64,000 bases of DNA, taken from positions 248,001-312,000 of the forward strand of contig NZ_AUBQ01000006.1 of the NCBI RefSeq assembly GCF_000429325.1, written 5' to 3'. How positions within the stretch are numbered: position 1 is the stretch's first letter; each line of letters begins with the position of its first letter. Below the pieces are notes generated by a model. It was not told the DNA's origin. It saw nothing but the letters and a program-made list of their open reading frames with translations, and did no database searches. Below, piece after piece: positions 17,462 through 26,565 of this stretch. Both the position numbers and the translations under genes were made by a program. The stretch comes from Fundidesulfovibrio putealis DSM 16056 (lineage in GTDB: Bacteria; Desulfobacterota; Desulfovibrionia; Desulfovibrionales; Desulfovibrionaceae).

Positions 17462-18925
17462 TCAGGGCAGGGTCAGGCGTGCGGCGGCCTGGGCCAGGGC
17501 GTAGAGCGGGGCCGGGTACAGCCCGCCGATGAGCAGCGACACGGCCAGCCCGCCGCCTAGGAGCGCTCGGGCCGGGGTGAGGGCCACTGACGCCAGCAGG
17601 CTGCCTGCCGGGGCCTGGGCCTGCGCGTCCTGGGTCTGTGCGTCCTGCTCCGTGGGCTCAACCGTGTAGGCGTGTCGCACCATGTTCAGATAGTAGAAGA
17701 TGGCGATGGCCGTGTTGATCACCGCCACGATCACCAGCCAGTCGTGCCCCTTGCCCCACAGCGAGCCAAGCAGGAAGAACTTTCCGGCAAATCCGGCCGT
17801 GGGCGGCAGGCCAACCAGCGAGAACGCCGCCACCAGCAGCACGAAGGCCATGCCGGGCGAGCGCTTGTACAGGCCGTTCAGGCTCTCAAGCGTCGGGTTC
17901 ACGTCCCCCTGTCCCAGGCGGCAGACCACGAAGAAGGCCGCAAGGTTCATGAGCAGGTAGCAGATGCCGTAGAAGGCCGCCGAGGCCAATCCCTCCGGCC
18001 CGGCAGCCACCAGCCCCATCACCGCGAAACCGGCATGCGACACGCTGGAAAAGCCCAGCAGGCGTTTGAGATCCTTCTGGGCCAGGGCCGAGAGGTTGCC
18101 GGCCGTCATGGACAGAGCCGCCAGCACGGCCAGGGCGGTCCCGGTCTGGGCGTTCATGCCGATCTCGCCCACAAGCCGCACCAGTACGGCCAGCGCGCCA
18201 AGCTTTGGCAGGGTGGAGACGAAGGCGGCCGTCTCGTTGCCCACGCCCTGGTACACGTCCGGGCACCAGAAGTGGAACGGGAACAGGGCCAGCTTGAACA
18301 GGAACCCGCACAGATAGAGCGACATTCCCAGGATGGCCAACGGCGCTTCGGTCATGTTCCAGGGCTTTGCGGCCAGCTCGGAGAGATACGTCGTATGCTG
18401 CGAGGCCATGATGAGCGACAGCCCGTACAGGGACAGCGCCGTGACCATGGCCCCGTACAGGATGTACTTCACGGCGGCCTCTGCTGCCGGACGGCTGTCC
18501 GCGCGCAGCGGGGCCACGGCGTAGAGGCTGAGCGATGCAAGCTCCAGGGCCAGATACATGGTGGTCAGTTCCGCCGCAGAGGCCATGAGCATGAGGCCAA
18601 GCGAGGATATCGCCAGCAGCATGAAGTAGTCAGGGCGCTTTTCGTCTCCCACGCCAGCAGGGCGCGGCCCGATGGCCGTGACCACCGCGAAGCCGAAGGC
18701 CACGGCCAGCTTGAAGAACTGGGACAGCGCGTCCACCTGGTAGCAGCCGCTGAAGGCCGTGCCGTGCGCGCCGAGGCTCGCCGCAGCCAGCAGAGCCACA
18801 GCGCTTGAGAGCCAGATGGTCAGGCCGCCCAGGCGCTTGAAGCAGTCGTAGCCCAGGGTCTCCAGGAAGAAGACCACCACGAGAGCGGCCATGCCGATTT
18901 CAGGAGCGAGCAAGCTGGCGTTCAT
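17462..18925 (-). CDS. nuoN: NADH-quinone oxidoreductase subunit N
   Basis: 487 residues, about 14 membrane segments. Antiporter-like proton-pumping subunit of the complex I membrane arm. Family features are the TM5 glutamate region (TTMYLALELASLSLYAVAPL), the TM7 lysine region (FKLALFPFHFWCPDVYQG) and QKDLKRLLGFSSVSHAGF. The ATG at 18925 overlaps the nuoM stop by 4 bp. Last gene of the operon, followed by the terminator at 17402-17432. Confidence 0.95.
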   Translation of the reverse strand: MNASLLAPEIGMAALVVVFFLETLGYDCFKRLGGLTIWLSSAVALLAAASLGAHGTAFSGCYQVDALSQFFKLAVAFGFAVVTAIGPRPAGVGDEKRPDYFMLLAISSLGLMLMASAAELTTMYLALELASLSLYAVAPLRADSRPAAEAAVKYILYGAMVTALSLYGLSLIMASQHTTYLSELAAKPWNMTEAPLAILGMSLYLCGFLFKLALFPFHFWCPDVYQGVGNETAAFVSTLPKLGALAVLVRLVGEIGMNAQTGTALAVLAALSMTAGNLSALAQKDLKRLLGFSSVSHAGFAVMGLVAAGPEGLASAAFYGICYLLMNLAAFFVVCRLGQGDVNPTLESLNGLYKRSPGMAFVLLVAAFSLVGLPPTAGFAGKFFLLGSLWGKGHDWLVIVAVINTAIAIFYYLNMVRHAYTVEPTEQDAQTQDAQAQAPAGSLLASVALTPARALLGGGLAVSLLIGGLYPAPLYALAQAAARLTLP

Positions 18926-20466
18926 CTGGCGGCCTCCGCGAGTATGGGCGCTGTTGGCGCACTGGCAGGCGCGCCATGGGGCGCAGTCATCACGACCTTG
19001 ACCGTGCCCCGGTTCATGTTGGCCAAAAGCCTCGTGAGCGACGGCTCGATGGTGCGCAGAGCCAGTCCGGGAGCGAATCCCAGATAGAGCACCAGGACCG
19101 CCATAGGGATGAGGGCGGCCCACTCGCGCCGGTTCAGGTCAGCCCATCCCTTGGCCGTGGTGGGCGATCCCCAGGCCATGCTGCGCGTGGCGCGCAGCAT
19201 GTAGGCAGCGGCCAGCATGGCTCCGGGAATGGACAGGAAGGCGGCCCACAGGTTGGTGGAGAAGGCCCCGGTGAGCACCAGCAGTTCGCCCACGAAGCTG
19301 TTGGTGCCGGGAAAGGCCAGGGAGGACAGCGCGAACAAGCCCCACATGCCCATGAAGGCGGGCAGGTACTTGCCCATGCCCAGATGGTCGGCCATCTCGC
19401 GGCTGTGGCTGCGCTCGTAGGCCGCGCCCAGCATCATGAACAGCGCGCCGGTGGTGATTCCGTGGTTGAGCATCTGAAACAGCGCACCGGAGAGCCCCTG
19501 GATGTTGAACATGAAGATGCCAAGCGTCACGAAGCCCATGTGTCCAACGGAGGAATAGGCCACCATGCGCTTCAGGTCCGTCTGGCCCAGGGCGGTAAGC
19601 CCGCCGTACAGGATGGAGGCCACGGACAAGGCGATCATGAGCGGCGCGAAGAACACGCTGGCCTCAGGCGTCAGCCCCAGGCAGAAGCGCATGAAGCCGT
19701 AGGTTCCCATCTTGAGGAGCACCGCCGCCAGGATGACGCTGCCCGCGCTCGGAGCCTGCACGTGGGCCGCCGGGAGCCACGTGTGGAACGGGAACATGGG
19801 CACCTTGATGGCGAACGCCAGGGCCATGGCCAAAAACGTCCAGCGCTGGAAGGCCACGGGGAAGTCCTTGCCCAGCAGTTCCGGTATGGCGAAGCTGCCG
19901 CCCACGGCCTTGAAGGCGATGATGGCCACCAGCAAAAGCGTGCTGCCCGCCAGGGTGTACAGGAAGAATTTCAGCGAGGCGTAGCGTCGCTCAGGCCCAC
20001 CCCACACGGCGATCAAGAGGAACATGGGGACGAGCATGGCCTCCCAGAACACGTAGAACAGCACCAGATCGAGCGCGGAAAAAACGCCCACGCAGGCCGC
20101 CGTCATCACCAGCAGGCAGATGTGGAACTCCTTCACGCGGATCTTGATGTAGGTCCAGGAGCACAGCACGCACAGCGGCAGAAGCAGCACCGAGAGCATC
20201 ACCATGAACAGGCTCAACCCATCCAGGCCCAGGTAGTAGCTCATGCCCCACTGCGGCACCCAGGCGCGCATCTCCACGAACTGGAAGCCCGGCAGGGCGG
20301 GGTCGAAATTGTAGAGCGGGATGCTCAGGAGAAGCTCCAGCACGCCCACGGCCAGAGTCAGACCCCTGACGGCGGATTCGCGCCGAAGGAGGAGGACGGC
20401 CAACGCCGCCGCCAGGGGCAGGACCATGAGGCAGGTCAATATGGGAAATCCGCTGTGGCCGGTCAT
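18922..20466 (-). CDS. nuoM: NADH-quinone oxidoreductase subunit M
   Basis: 514 residues, about 14 membrane segments. Proton-pumping antiporter-like subunit. Signature stretches are the TM5 glutamate (LVLFYVFWEAMLVPMFLLI), the conserved FAIKVPMFPFHTWLPAAHVQ with the TM7 lysine, and TDLKRMVAYSSVGHMGFVTL. The last ~25 residues are an unusual Ala/Pro-rich tail. It starts 12 bp after the NuoL-like gene. Confidence 0.96.
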   Translation of the reverse strand: MTGHSGFPILTCLMVLPLAAALAVLLLRRESAVRGLTLAVGVLELLLSIPLYNFDPALPGFQFVEMRAWVPQWGMSYYLGLDGLSLFMVMLSVLLLPLCVLCSWTYIKIRVKEFHICLLVMTAACVGVFSALDLVLFYVFWEAMLVPMFLLIAVWGGPERRYASLKFFLYTLAGSTLLLVAIIAFKAVGGSFAIPELLGKDFPVAFQRWTFLAMALAFAIKVPMFPFHTWLPAAHVQAPSAGSVILAAVLLKMGTYGFMRFCLGLTPEASVFFAPLMIALSVASILYGGLTALGQTDLKRMVAYSSVGHMGFVTLGIFMFNIQGLSGALFQMLNHGITTGALFMMLGAAYERSHSREMADHLGMGKYLPAFMGMWGLFALSSLAFPGTNSFVGELLVLTGAFSTNLWAAFLSIPGAMLAAAYMLRATRSMAWGSPTTAKGWADLNRREWAALIPMAVLVLYLGFAPGLALRTIEPSLTRLLANMNRGTVKVVMTAPHGAPASAPTAPILAEAAR

Positions 20467-20478
20467 GCGTTCTCCTCG

Positions 20479-22269
20479 CTACGAAAACCAGATGATGGCG
20501 AAAACCGCCACGGCGATCACCGCAGAGGCCGTCAGGTATTGCTGCAAACGTCCGGTCTGGGCCGATGCTGCAAGGCTCCCCAGGCGGGCCGTGGTGTAGG
20601 CTGTGCCGTCCACTACTGTGTCGATGCCTTTGCGGTCGAACACCGCCGCCGAACGGGCCTGGAAGCTCAGGCCGTTCAGGCCGATGGTCCGGTAGACCTC
20701 GCTCCAGATGGCGTCGACCCAGGCCAGCGGAGTCGAGACCAGCTGGTAGAAGGCCCGGCCAATCAGGCGGTAAATACCGTCGAAGTCGTGCAGGCGGCCC
20801 GGCGTGGGGGCCAGCAGCGGTTTGGCCATCAGGTAGGCCAGCGCGGCGAACCCGGCCAGCAGCAGGGCCTGGAGCACGCTCCATGAGGAATACGGGGCAA
20901 AGGCCACGGGGTACGGCAGGATGGCGTACAGCGCCTGCGGGGCCGCGCCCACGGCCAGGCACAGTCCGGCTCCGGCAGCCATGGCCAGCTTGGCCGTATT
21001 GGAGATGGGGGCCAGCTCGCCTTCGCTTCTGCGCTCACCGAAGAAGAGCAGATACGGCAGGCGCACGCCCACCCCCAGGATGGCCGCCAGCGCGCCCACT
21101 TCCAGGGCAAGGCCCAGGATCGCGCTGTATTCGCTGGAAGCGGCGATGGTCATGGACTTGGTGGTGAAGCCCGAAAACAGAGGCAGGCCGGAGGTGCTGG
21201 CCGCAGCCGCCAGATAGCACGCCGCCACCAGGGGCATGCGAGCACCAAGGCCGCCCAGTTTGTCCAGGCGGCTGGTTCCCGTTGCCGTGAGCACCGCCCC
21301 TGCGGTCATGAACATGAGGCCCTTGTAGACAACGTGGGCGAAGGCGTGGGCGCACGCGCCGTTTATGGCCAACTCCGTGCCTACGCCGATGCCCGCCACC
21401 ATGAAGCCCACCTGGGCGATGGTCTGGTAGGCCAGGGCGCGGCGCGCGTCATTCTCCACCAGGGCGTAGATGCCCGCGTACAGGGTCATGACCGCGCCGA
21501 ACGCTGTCAGCGTCTCGAGTCCGGCGAAGCCCCGGGCCATCACGTACACCGCCGTTTTGGTGGTGAAGGCGCACAGGTACACCGCGCCCATGGCCGAGGC
21601 CTCGGGGTAGGCGTCGGACAGCCATGCGTGCAGCGGCACCACGGCAGCGTTCACCGCGAAGCCGCCCAGGATAAGCCAGTCGTAGTACTGGAGCGCGGCC
21701 ACATCCAGGTGCTCGAAGGCGAAGCTGCCCGTGGCCTTGGCTCGAAGGATCAGGCCGAACAGCAAGAGCACGCCGCCGAATATGTGGAACAGGAAGTAGC
21801 GGTAGCCAGCGCCCAGGGCCGCGTCGGTTCTGCGCAACCAGATGAGCAGCGTGGAGCCCAGCGTGGTCAGTTCCCAGAAGATGAACAGGGTCAGGTAGTC
21901 GCCCGCGAACAGGCACCCGAAGGCCCCGCCCACATGCAAGGCGGCGGCTGCGGGCTCGCCGGGGGTCTTGGAGTCCATGGAATAGACCGCAGCCAGCAGA
22001 GACTGGATGGCGAACACCCACACGAACACCAGGCACAGCTTGTCCACCCGCCCAAGCGTCAGCGTCATGCCCAGCCAGTGGACCTGGGTCAGCAGCAGCG
22101 GGCCGTCCAGCACCGCGATGCTCAGCGTTGCCGCGCAGGCGATGGCCAGCACCGGCGGGATGAGCGTCAGTGAGCGCCAGGGCGAAAAGCGTCCCAGGAA
22201 AGGCAGGGCCGCCGCCAGCAGGATGAAGGCCCAAGCCGGGTTCACGAAGGCCACGGACTCAGCTGTCAT
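20479..22269 (-). CDS. nuoL: NuoL-like proton-translocating subunit with NuoL-type C-terminal extension
   Basis: 596 residues. Antiporter core with the TM5 glutamate (LFIFWELTTLGSTLLIW), AVVPLHAWLSDAYPEASAMG and the TM7 lysine (FTTKTAVYVMARGF). After the core, a ~120-residue extension contains FDGIYRLIGRAFYQLV, IDTVVDG and AQTGRLQQYL, which matches the end of NuoL (the lateral-helix region). That extension is why this gene, rather than the shorter paralog at 22584, is called NuoL. GGAGGACGCCC precedes the ATG. It overlaps the small membrane-protein gene by 11 bp. Confidence 0.82.
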   Translation of the reverse strand: MTAESVAFVNPAWAFILLAAALPFLGRFSPWRSLTLIPPVLAIACAATLSIAVLDGPLLLTQVHWLGMTLTLGRVDKLCLVFVWVFAIQSLLAAVYSMDSKTPGEPAAAALHVGGAFGCLFAGDYLTLFIFWELTTLGSTLLIWLRRTDAALGAGYRYFLFHIFGGVLLLFGLILRAKATGSFAFEHLDVAALQYYDWLILGGFAVNAAVVPLHAWLSDAYPEASAMGAVYLCAFTTKTAVYVMARGFAGLETLTAFGAVMTLYAGIYALVENDARRALAYQTIAQVGFMVAGIGVGTELAINGACAHAFAHVVYKGLMFMTAGAVLTATGTSRLDKLGGLGARMPLVAACYLAAAASTSGLPLFSGFTTKSMTIAASSEYSAILGLALEVGALAAILGVGVRLPYLLFFGERRSEGELAPISNTAKLAMAAGAGLCLAVGAAPQALYAILPYPVAFAPYSSWSVLQALLLAGFAALAYLMAKPLLAPTPGRLHDFDGIYRLIGRAFYQLVSTPLAWVDAIWSEVYRTIGLNGLSFQARSAAVFDRKGIDTVVDGTAYTTARLGSLAASAQTGRLQQYLTASAVIAVAVFAIIWFS

Positions 22270-22477
22270 GGGCGTCCTCCTTCTGGCGAAGCGCCGGGGC
22301 CAGGAGCTTTCCGGCGAAAGCGGCCAGCCCCAGGCCGACGCCGAGGCCGAAGGCGGCCCAGAAGCCGGGCAGGGCCTCCACGGCGAAGTGCGGGTGCGCC
22401 GGGCGTATGAAGATGTTCGCCACGAGGAGGCCGGCCAGGATAACCAGGAGGACGCGTGTTGATGTGGAGGTCAGCAT
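22259..22477 (-). CDS. Small two-helix membrane protein inside the nuo operon
   Basis: 72 residues: two hydrophobic stretches (VLLVILAGLLVANIFI and GFWAAFGLGVGLGLAAFAG) joined by a short His/Pro-containing loop, with a charged C-terminus. No family recognised. Its 3' end overlaps the NuoL-like gene by 11 bp, so translation is coupled and a structural or assembly role in the membrane arm is plausible but unproven. Confidence 0.7.
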   Translation of the reverse strand: MLTSTSTRVLLVILAGLLVANIFIRPAHPHFAVEALPGFWAAFGLGVGLGLAAFAGKLLAPALRQKEDAHDS

Positions 22478-22507
22478 GGCGCGTGCTCGTGGGAGGGAAG
22501 ATACAAG

Positions 22508-22571
22508 ATGCCTCCGGCGGCCAGGGGGAGAAGCCTCCCCCTGGACCCGGCTTTAGCTTCGCGGGTTTCGA
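22508..22571 (+). repeat. Dispersed intergenic hairpin element, copy C
   Basis: Head ATGCCTCCGGCGGCC (22508-22522), a 10-bp perfect hairpin CCAGGGGGAG / CTCCCCCTGG (22521-22544), then a tail CTTTAGCTTCGCGGG resembling that of copy A. It sits inside the nuo operon, between the MrpD-like gene and the 72-residue gene. Confidence 0.8.
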
Positions 22572-22583
22572 GCGTTCGCATAA

Positions 22584-24065
22584 TCAGTAGCCTCCGAAGG
22601 TCTGCACGAAGCGCAGGAAGGTTTCCGGGAACAGGCCCAGGTAGATGGAGATGAGCGCCGTCACGGATAAGGGGACCACCATGGTCAGTGGGGCCTCGCC
22701 GCCGTGGTGCTCCGCGCCAGCCGGAGCCGCCTTGAAAAAGGCCCGGTAGATGATGGGCGTGAAATAGGCCGCGTTCAGCACCGTGGACGCTCCCAGGGCG
22801 ATCAGGATGATCATCTTGTCGGCCTGGAGCGCCCCTCCGGCCAGCATCCATTTGCTGGCGAACCCGCAGGAGGGCGGCACGCCGATCATGGACAGGCTGG
22901 CCAGGGAGAAGGCCGCGAAGGTGAACGGCATCTTGCGCCCGAGCCCGTCCATGAGGCTGATCTTCTTCACGTGCGCGGCCACGTAGATGGCTCCTGCGGC
23001 GAAGAACAGCGTGATCTTGGAAAAGGCATGGTGAGCGATGTGCGTGAGCCCGCCGGACACCGCCATGGGCGTCAGGAGCGCCACGCCCAGGATGATGTAG
23101 GAGAGCTGGCTGACGGTGGAGTAGGCCAGCCGCGCCTTCAGGTCGTCCTTGGTGAGCGCGATCACCGACGCGGCCACGATGGTGAAGGCCGCCAGGTATG
23201 CCGTGACCATGCCAAGGCCCAGCTTGTCCAGGAGGTCCACGCCGAAACCCGAGAGCATGACGCGGCTCAGCGAAAACACGCCCGCCTTGACCACCGCCAC
23301 CGCGTGCAGCAGCGCCGAGACGGGGGTCGGGGCCACCATGGCGCCGGGCAGCCAGTTGTGCAGGGGCATGATGGCCGCCTTGGCCAGCCCGAACAGGAAC
23401 AGGAAGTAGGTCACGGACACCAGCGTCGGGTTGGCGTCCGGCGGGAAGATGCCGCGCGACACATCCGACAGGTTGAAATCAAGCGTCCCTGCCAGCACGT
23501 AGGTGAGCACCATGGCTGGCAGCAGAAAGAGCTTGGAAGAGCCCATCAGGTACACCATGTACTTGCGCGCGCCCGAGAAGCCCTCTTCGTCCTGGTGGTG
23601 GGCCACCAGCGGGTAGGTGAAGATGGTGATGAGCTCGTAGAACAGGTACAGCGTGAACACGTTGCCCGAGAAGGCCACGCCAACGGCCCCGAAGATGGCC
23701 ACGGCGAAGCAGAAGTAATAGCGGGTCTGGGCGTGCTCGTTCAGCGTGCGCATGTAGCCGATGTTGTAGCTGGTGGCGAACATCCACAGGAAGCAGGCCA
23801 CCAGGGCGAACACCAGGGACAGGCCGTCCGCGCAGAAGGTGACCGTGACGCCCGGCAGCAGCGTGAACATGGTCCACATCCAGACCTTGCCCGCCAGCAC
23901 CGCCGGGGCCAGCCAGCACACGCAGGCGAAGGCCGCAAGGCCCGCCAGCAGGCTCACGCCCTCGCGCTGGTTGGGACGCGCCCCGAACCGCCAGATTGCC
24001 AGCGGCGCGAGCATGGTGATGGCCAAAGGCAGAAGCAGCCTCGGGCTTTCGATGAATTCGGCCAT
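22584..24065 (-). CDS. MrpD-like antiporter subunit, extra pump of the NDH-1 operon
   Basis: 493 residues, about 14 membrane segments. Monovalent cation/proton antiporter subunit D type: TM5 glutamate (FTLYLFYELITIFTYPLVAH), AAIMPLHNWLPGAMVAPTPV, the TM7 lysine (SALLHAVAVVKAGVFSLSR) and DDLKARLAYSTVSQLSYI. It lacks the C-terminal extension of NuoL. It lies 3 bp after nuoK, so it is an integral gene of the operon and a fourth antiporter-like subunit beside L, M and N. Confidence 0.88.
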   Translation of the reverse strand: MAEFIESPRLLLPLAITMLAPLAIWRFGARPNQREGVSLLAGLAAFACVCWLAPAVLAGKVWMWTMFTLLPGVTVTFCADGLSLVFALVACFLWMFATSYNIGYMRTLNEHAQTRYYFCFAVAIFGAVGVAFSGNVFTLYLFYELITIFTYPLVAHHQDEEGFSGARKYMVYLMGSSKLFLLPAMVLTYVLAGTLDFNLSDVSRGIFPPDANPTLVSVTYFLFLFGLAKAAIMPLHNWLPGAMVAPTPVSALLHAVAVVKAGVFSLSRVMLSGFGVDLLDKLGLGMVTAYLAAFTIVAASVIALTKDDLKARLAYSTVSQLSYIILGVALLTPMAVSGGLTHIAHHAFSKITLFFAAGAIYVAAHVKKISLMDGLGRKMPFTFAAFSLASLSMIGVPPSCGFASKWMLAGGALQADKMIILIALGASTVLNAAYFTPIIYRAFFKAAPAGAEHHGGEAPLTMVVPLSVTALISIYLGLFPETFLRFVQTFGGY

Positions 24066-24068
24066 TGG

Positions 24069-24377
24069 CTACCCCTTGAGTTCCGATGGTGTGGCGCTGG
24101 AGGCGCTGCCGAAGCGCTTGCGCACCACGTACACGATGGCCAGCACCAGCGTGGATTCCGCCGCCGCCAGACCCATGATGAAGAGCGCCGTTGCCTGCGA
24201 CATTTCGCCCGGCATGGGCGTGAGCTGCCCTGCGGCCACCACGGCCAGCCCCGCGCCGTTCAGCATCAGTTCCACGCTTATGAGCATGCCCACTAGGCTT
24301 GCGCGCGAAAAGAGCCCGAAGAGTCCCACAGCCAGGAGGCCCAGGGCCACCAGCTGATACAGAGCCAGCGCGTTCAT
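24069..24377 (-). CDS. nuoK: NADH-quinone oxidoreductase subunit K
   Basis: 102 residues, three membrane helices, the standard length. The two buried glutamates of the family are present (LVGMLISVELMLNGAGLAVV and MGLAAAESTLVLAIVYVVRK). The start ATG 24377 lies behind AAGGAGG. Membrane-arm subunit of complex I. Confidence 0.95.
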   Translation of the reverse strand: MNALALYQLVALGLLAVGLFGLFSRASLVGMLISVELMLNGAGLAVVAAGQLTPMPGEMSQATALFIMGLAAAESTLVLAIVYVVRKRFGSASSATPSELKG

Positions 24378-24405
24378 GCCTGCCTCCTTGTCATCACCTG
24401 AGTGC

Positions 24406-24918
24406 TCACCGTCCCTTCCTCCTTTGGAAGGCCAGGAGCACCGCTCCGGCCATGGCCGCGAAAAGAACCACCGAGATGGCCTCGAAACCGAGCACGTAGG
24501 TGCCCATGAACACCTCGCCAAGCTTCGCCGGGGAGATCTCCACGGCCTCGCGCGTGAGCGTGGGGCCGTGCTTCAGGCAGGCTGCTGCCAGAAGGCCCGC
24601 GATGCCGATTCCGGCAGCACCGCTTCGCCACAGCCGCCTGACGTCTTTGGGGCCTTCTTCCTCGACCTCGGACTGCGCCCGGGTGAGCATCACCGCGAAG
24701 AAGATGAGCACCACCACCGCGCCCACGTAGATGAGGATCTGCATGAGCGCCACGAAGGGCGCTGCGATCAGCACGTAAAGCGCGGCCACGCCCATGAGCG
24801 AGATGGTAAGCCCCAGAAGCGCCCGGACCAGGCTCTTGGCCGTGACGGCCCACACGGCCCCGCCCAGGGTGATTGCCGCATAGAGTGCGAAGGAGACCTG
24901 AACCACGAACTCACGCAT
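24406..24918 (-). CDS. nuoJ: NADH-quinone oxidoreductase subunit J
   Basis: 170 residues, five membrane helices. Contains LVRALLGLTISLMGVAALYV and the pi-bulge helix region LMQILIYVGAVVVLIFFAVM typical of NuoJ. The ATG at 24918 overlaps the end of nuoI by 8 bp and has GGGAGG 8 bases upstream. Confidence 0.95.
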   Translation of the reverse strand: MREFVVQVSFALYAAITLGGAVWAVTAKSLVRALLGLTISLMGVAALYVLIAAPFVALMQILIYVGAVVVLIFFAVMLTRAQSEVEEEGPKDVRRLWRSGAAGIGIAGLLAAACLKHGPTLTREAVEISPAKLGEVFMGTYVLGFEAISVVLFAAMAGAVLLAFQRRKGR

Positions 24919-25474
24919 GGGGTGTGCCTCCCTTTTCGGCCTGGCGGCGCAGCCGGGCCATGAGGTCGATCTCGAAGTTTTCGCGCGCAGTGCCCGCCAG
25001 ATAGACGTTCTGCGAGAAGCGCAGCGCGCCGGACGGGCAGTTTTGGGCGCACAGGCCGCACAGGCTGCACGTGTGGTAGGTGAGGAAGTGCCCAAGCAGC
25101 TTTCTGACTGTGGGGGTCTGGCTTGGCGGAGCCACCCGGAAGCGCGGGGTGGGCATGAGCATCTCCGTGCCTGCCTGGGAGGGGTAGCAGACGCCCGAAT
25201 CGGCGGGAGGGTCCTCGGCGACCACCCGCAGGCAGTTGGACGGGCACAACTCTGCGCACAGGCCGCAGCCCACGCAGCGCGACTGCGTCGGGTCCTCGTC
25301 CGATGGCACCAGTTCGACATGCCCCCTGAACGTGGCCAGCGTGTCGACTTCCTGGCGCGGATAATGAACCGTCACCTGAGGCTTCAGGAAGTTGGTCCCG
25401 GTGATCCGAAGACCCGTGACCATGCTCCCCAAGCCCTTCAATGCCTCTGCAATCTTTTCAAAATATCCCATCAT
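24911..25474 (-). CDS. nuoI: NADH-quinone oxidoreductase subunit I (two [4Fe-4S])
   Basis: 187 residues. Ferredoxin-like subunit carrying clusters N6a and N6b: first set C67, C70, C73, C77 (CVGCGLCAELCP), second set C136, C139, C142, C146 (CSLCGLCAQNCP). The spacer between the sets is longer than in the E. coli protein. Two adjacent ATGs are possible starts; the GGGGG run upstream suits the second slightly better. Confidence 0.95.
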   Translation of the reverse strand: MMGYFEKIAEALKGLGSMVTGLRITGTNFLKPQVTVHYPRQEVDTLATFRGHVELVPSDEDPTQSRCVGCGLCAELCPSNCLRVVAEDPPADSGVCYPSQAGTEMLMPTPRFRVAPPSQTPTVRKLLGHFLTYHTCSLCGLCAQNCPSGALRFSQNVYLAGTARENFEIDLMARLRRQAEKGGTPHA

Positions 25475-25518
25475 CTACCCCCTGGCTCCGATGTCTGAAG
25501 CCATTCGCGCCCCCCATA

Positions 25519-25560
25519 AGGGATTCCAAAGGGCTTTGGCCCTTTGGCCGCCGGAGGCTT
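25519..25560 (-). repeat. Dispersed intergenic hairpin element, copy D
   Basis: In minus orientation a head AAGCCTCCGGCGGCC (25560-25546) is followed by a 9-bp perfect hairpin CCAAAGGGC / GCCCTTTGG (25526-25547) and GGAATCCC. It fills the 107-bp gap between nuoH and nuoI. Confidence 0.78.
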
Positions 25561-25581
25561 TCTTCACGCAGTATTTTCCCA

Positions 25582-26565
25582 TCACGCACCCCCGAACAGC
25601 TTGGTCAAAAAAGCCGTGAGCACCAGGTTCGCCAGAGCCAGCGGCATGAGCCAGCGCCAGTTCAGGTTCAGGAGCTGATCGAAGCGCACGCGCGGGTACG
25701 TCCAGCGCATGAAGATGATGAGCGTGACCAAGGCGTACATCTTGGCCAGAAACCACCACGGCCCAGGCATGAACGGCCCCTGCGCGCCGCCCAGGAACAG
25801 CACCGTGGCCACGCAGCTGACCACCAGCATGTTGGCGTACTCGGCCAGGAAGATGATGCCGTTTCCCATGCCGGAGTATTCGGTGTGCACGCCTGCGGTC
25901 AGCTCGGACTCGGCTTCGGGCAGGTCGAAGGGGGCGCGGTTGGTCTCGGCCACGGCGCACACGAAGTAGATGAAGAAGGCCAGGGGCTGCACGGCAACGT
26001 TCCACTGCCAGGGCCAGCCGCCCTGGCTTGAGGCCAGCACGCGAAGATCGAGGCTCCCGGTCATGAGGGCGATGGCCAGGACGGACAGGAGCAGCGGGAT
26101 TTCGTAGGCTACGGCCTGGGCCACGGCGCGTGACGCGCCCAGAAGCGACCACTTGTTGTTGGAGGCCCAGCCCGCCAGACACAGCGCCAGCACGTTGAAC
26201 CCCGCGAAAGAGAGGATCAGCACCAGCCCCAGGTTGGTGTCCAAGCCCCAGAGGTTCTCGCCGAAGGGCATGGCGATGAACATGAGCGGCACGGGCATGA
26301 AGGCCATGAGCGGAGCGGTCCAGAAGAGCAGGGCGTCCGCGCCGGAGGGTGTGGCCAACTGCTTGCCCACGAGCTTCCCGGCGTCGGCCAGGGCCTGATA
26401 GAGCCCGTGCGGGCCGACCTCAAACGGGCCTGGGCGGCGCTGCACGTGTCCTGCCACCTTGCGTTCCACATAGAGGAGCATCATGCCGTTGGCGGCGATG
26501 AAGCCCATGAGCGCCACCAGGGCCACCGCGAGGCGGATGAGCTCGCCGGGTATGAAGTCGGTCAT
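25582..26565 (-). CDS. nuoH: NADH-quinone oxidoreductase subunit H
   Basis: 327 residues, eight or nine membrane helices. The quinone-site motifs are present: YVERKVAGHVQRRPGPFEVG near the start and RAPFDLPEAESELTAGVHTE in the third quarter. It overlaps the nuoD stop by 4 bp. NuoH couples quinone reduction to the proton-pumping arm. Confidence 0.96.
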   Translation of the reverse strand: MTDFIPGELIRLAVALVALMGFIAANGMMLLYVERKVAGHVQRRPGPFEVGPHGLYQALADAGKLVGKQLATPSGADALLFWTAPLMAFMPVPLMFIAMPFGENLWGLDTNLGLVLILSFAGFNVLALCLAGWASNNKWSLLGASRAVAQAVAYEIPLLLSVLAIALMTGSLDLRVLASSQGGWPWQWNVAVQPLAFFIYFVCAVAETNRAPFDLPEAESELTAGVHTEYSGMGNGIIFLAEYANMLVVSCVATVLFLGGAQGPFMPGPWWFLAKMYALVTLIIFMRWTYPRVRFDQLLNLNWRWLMPLALANLVLTAFLTKLFGGA

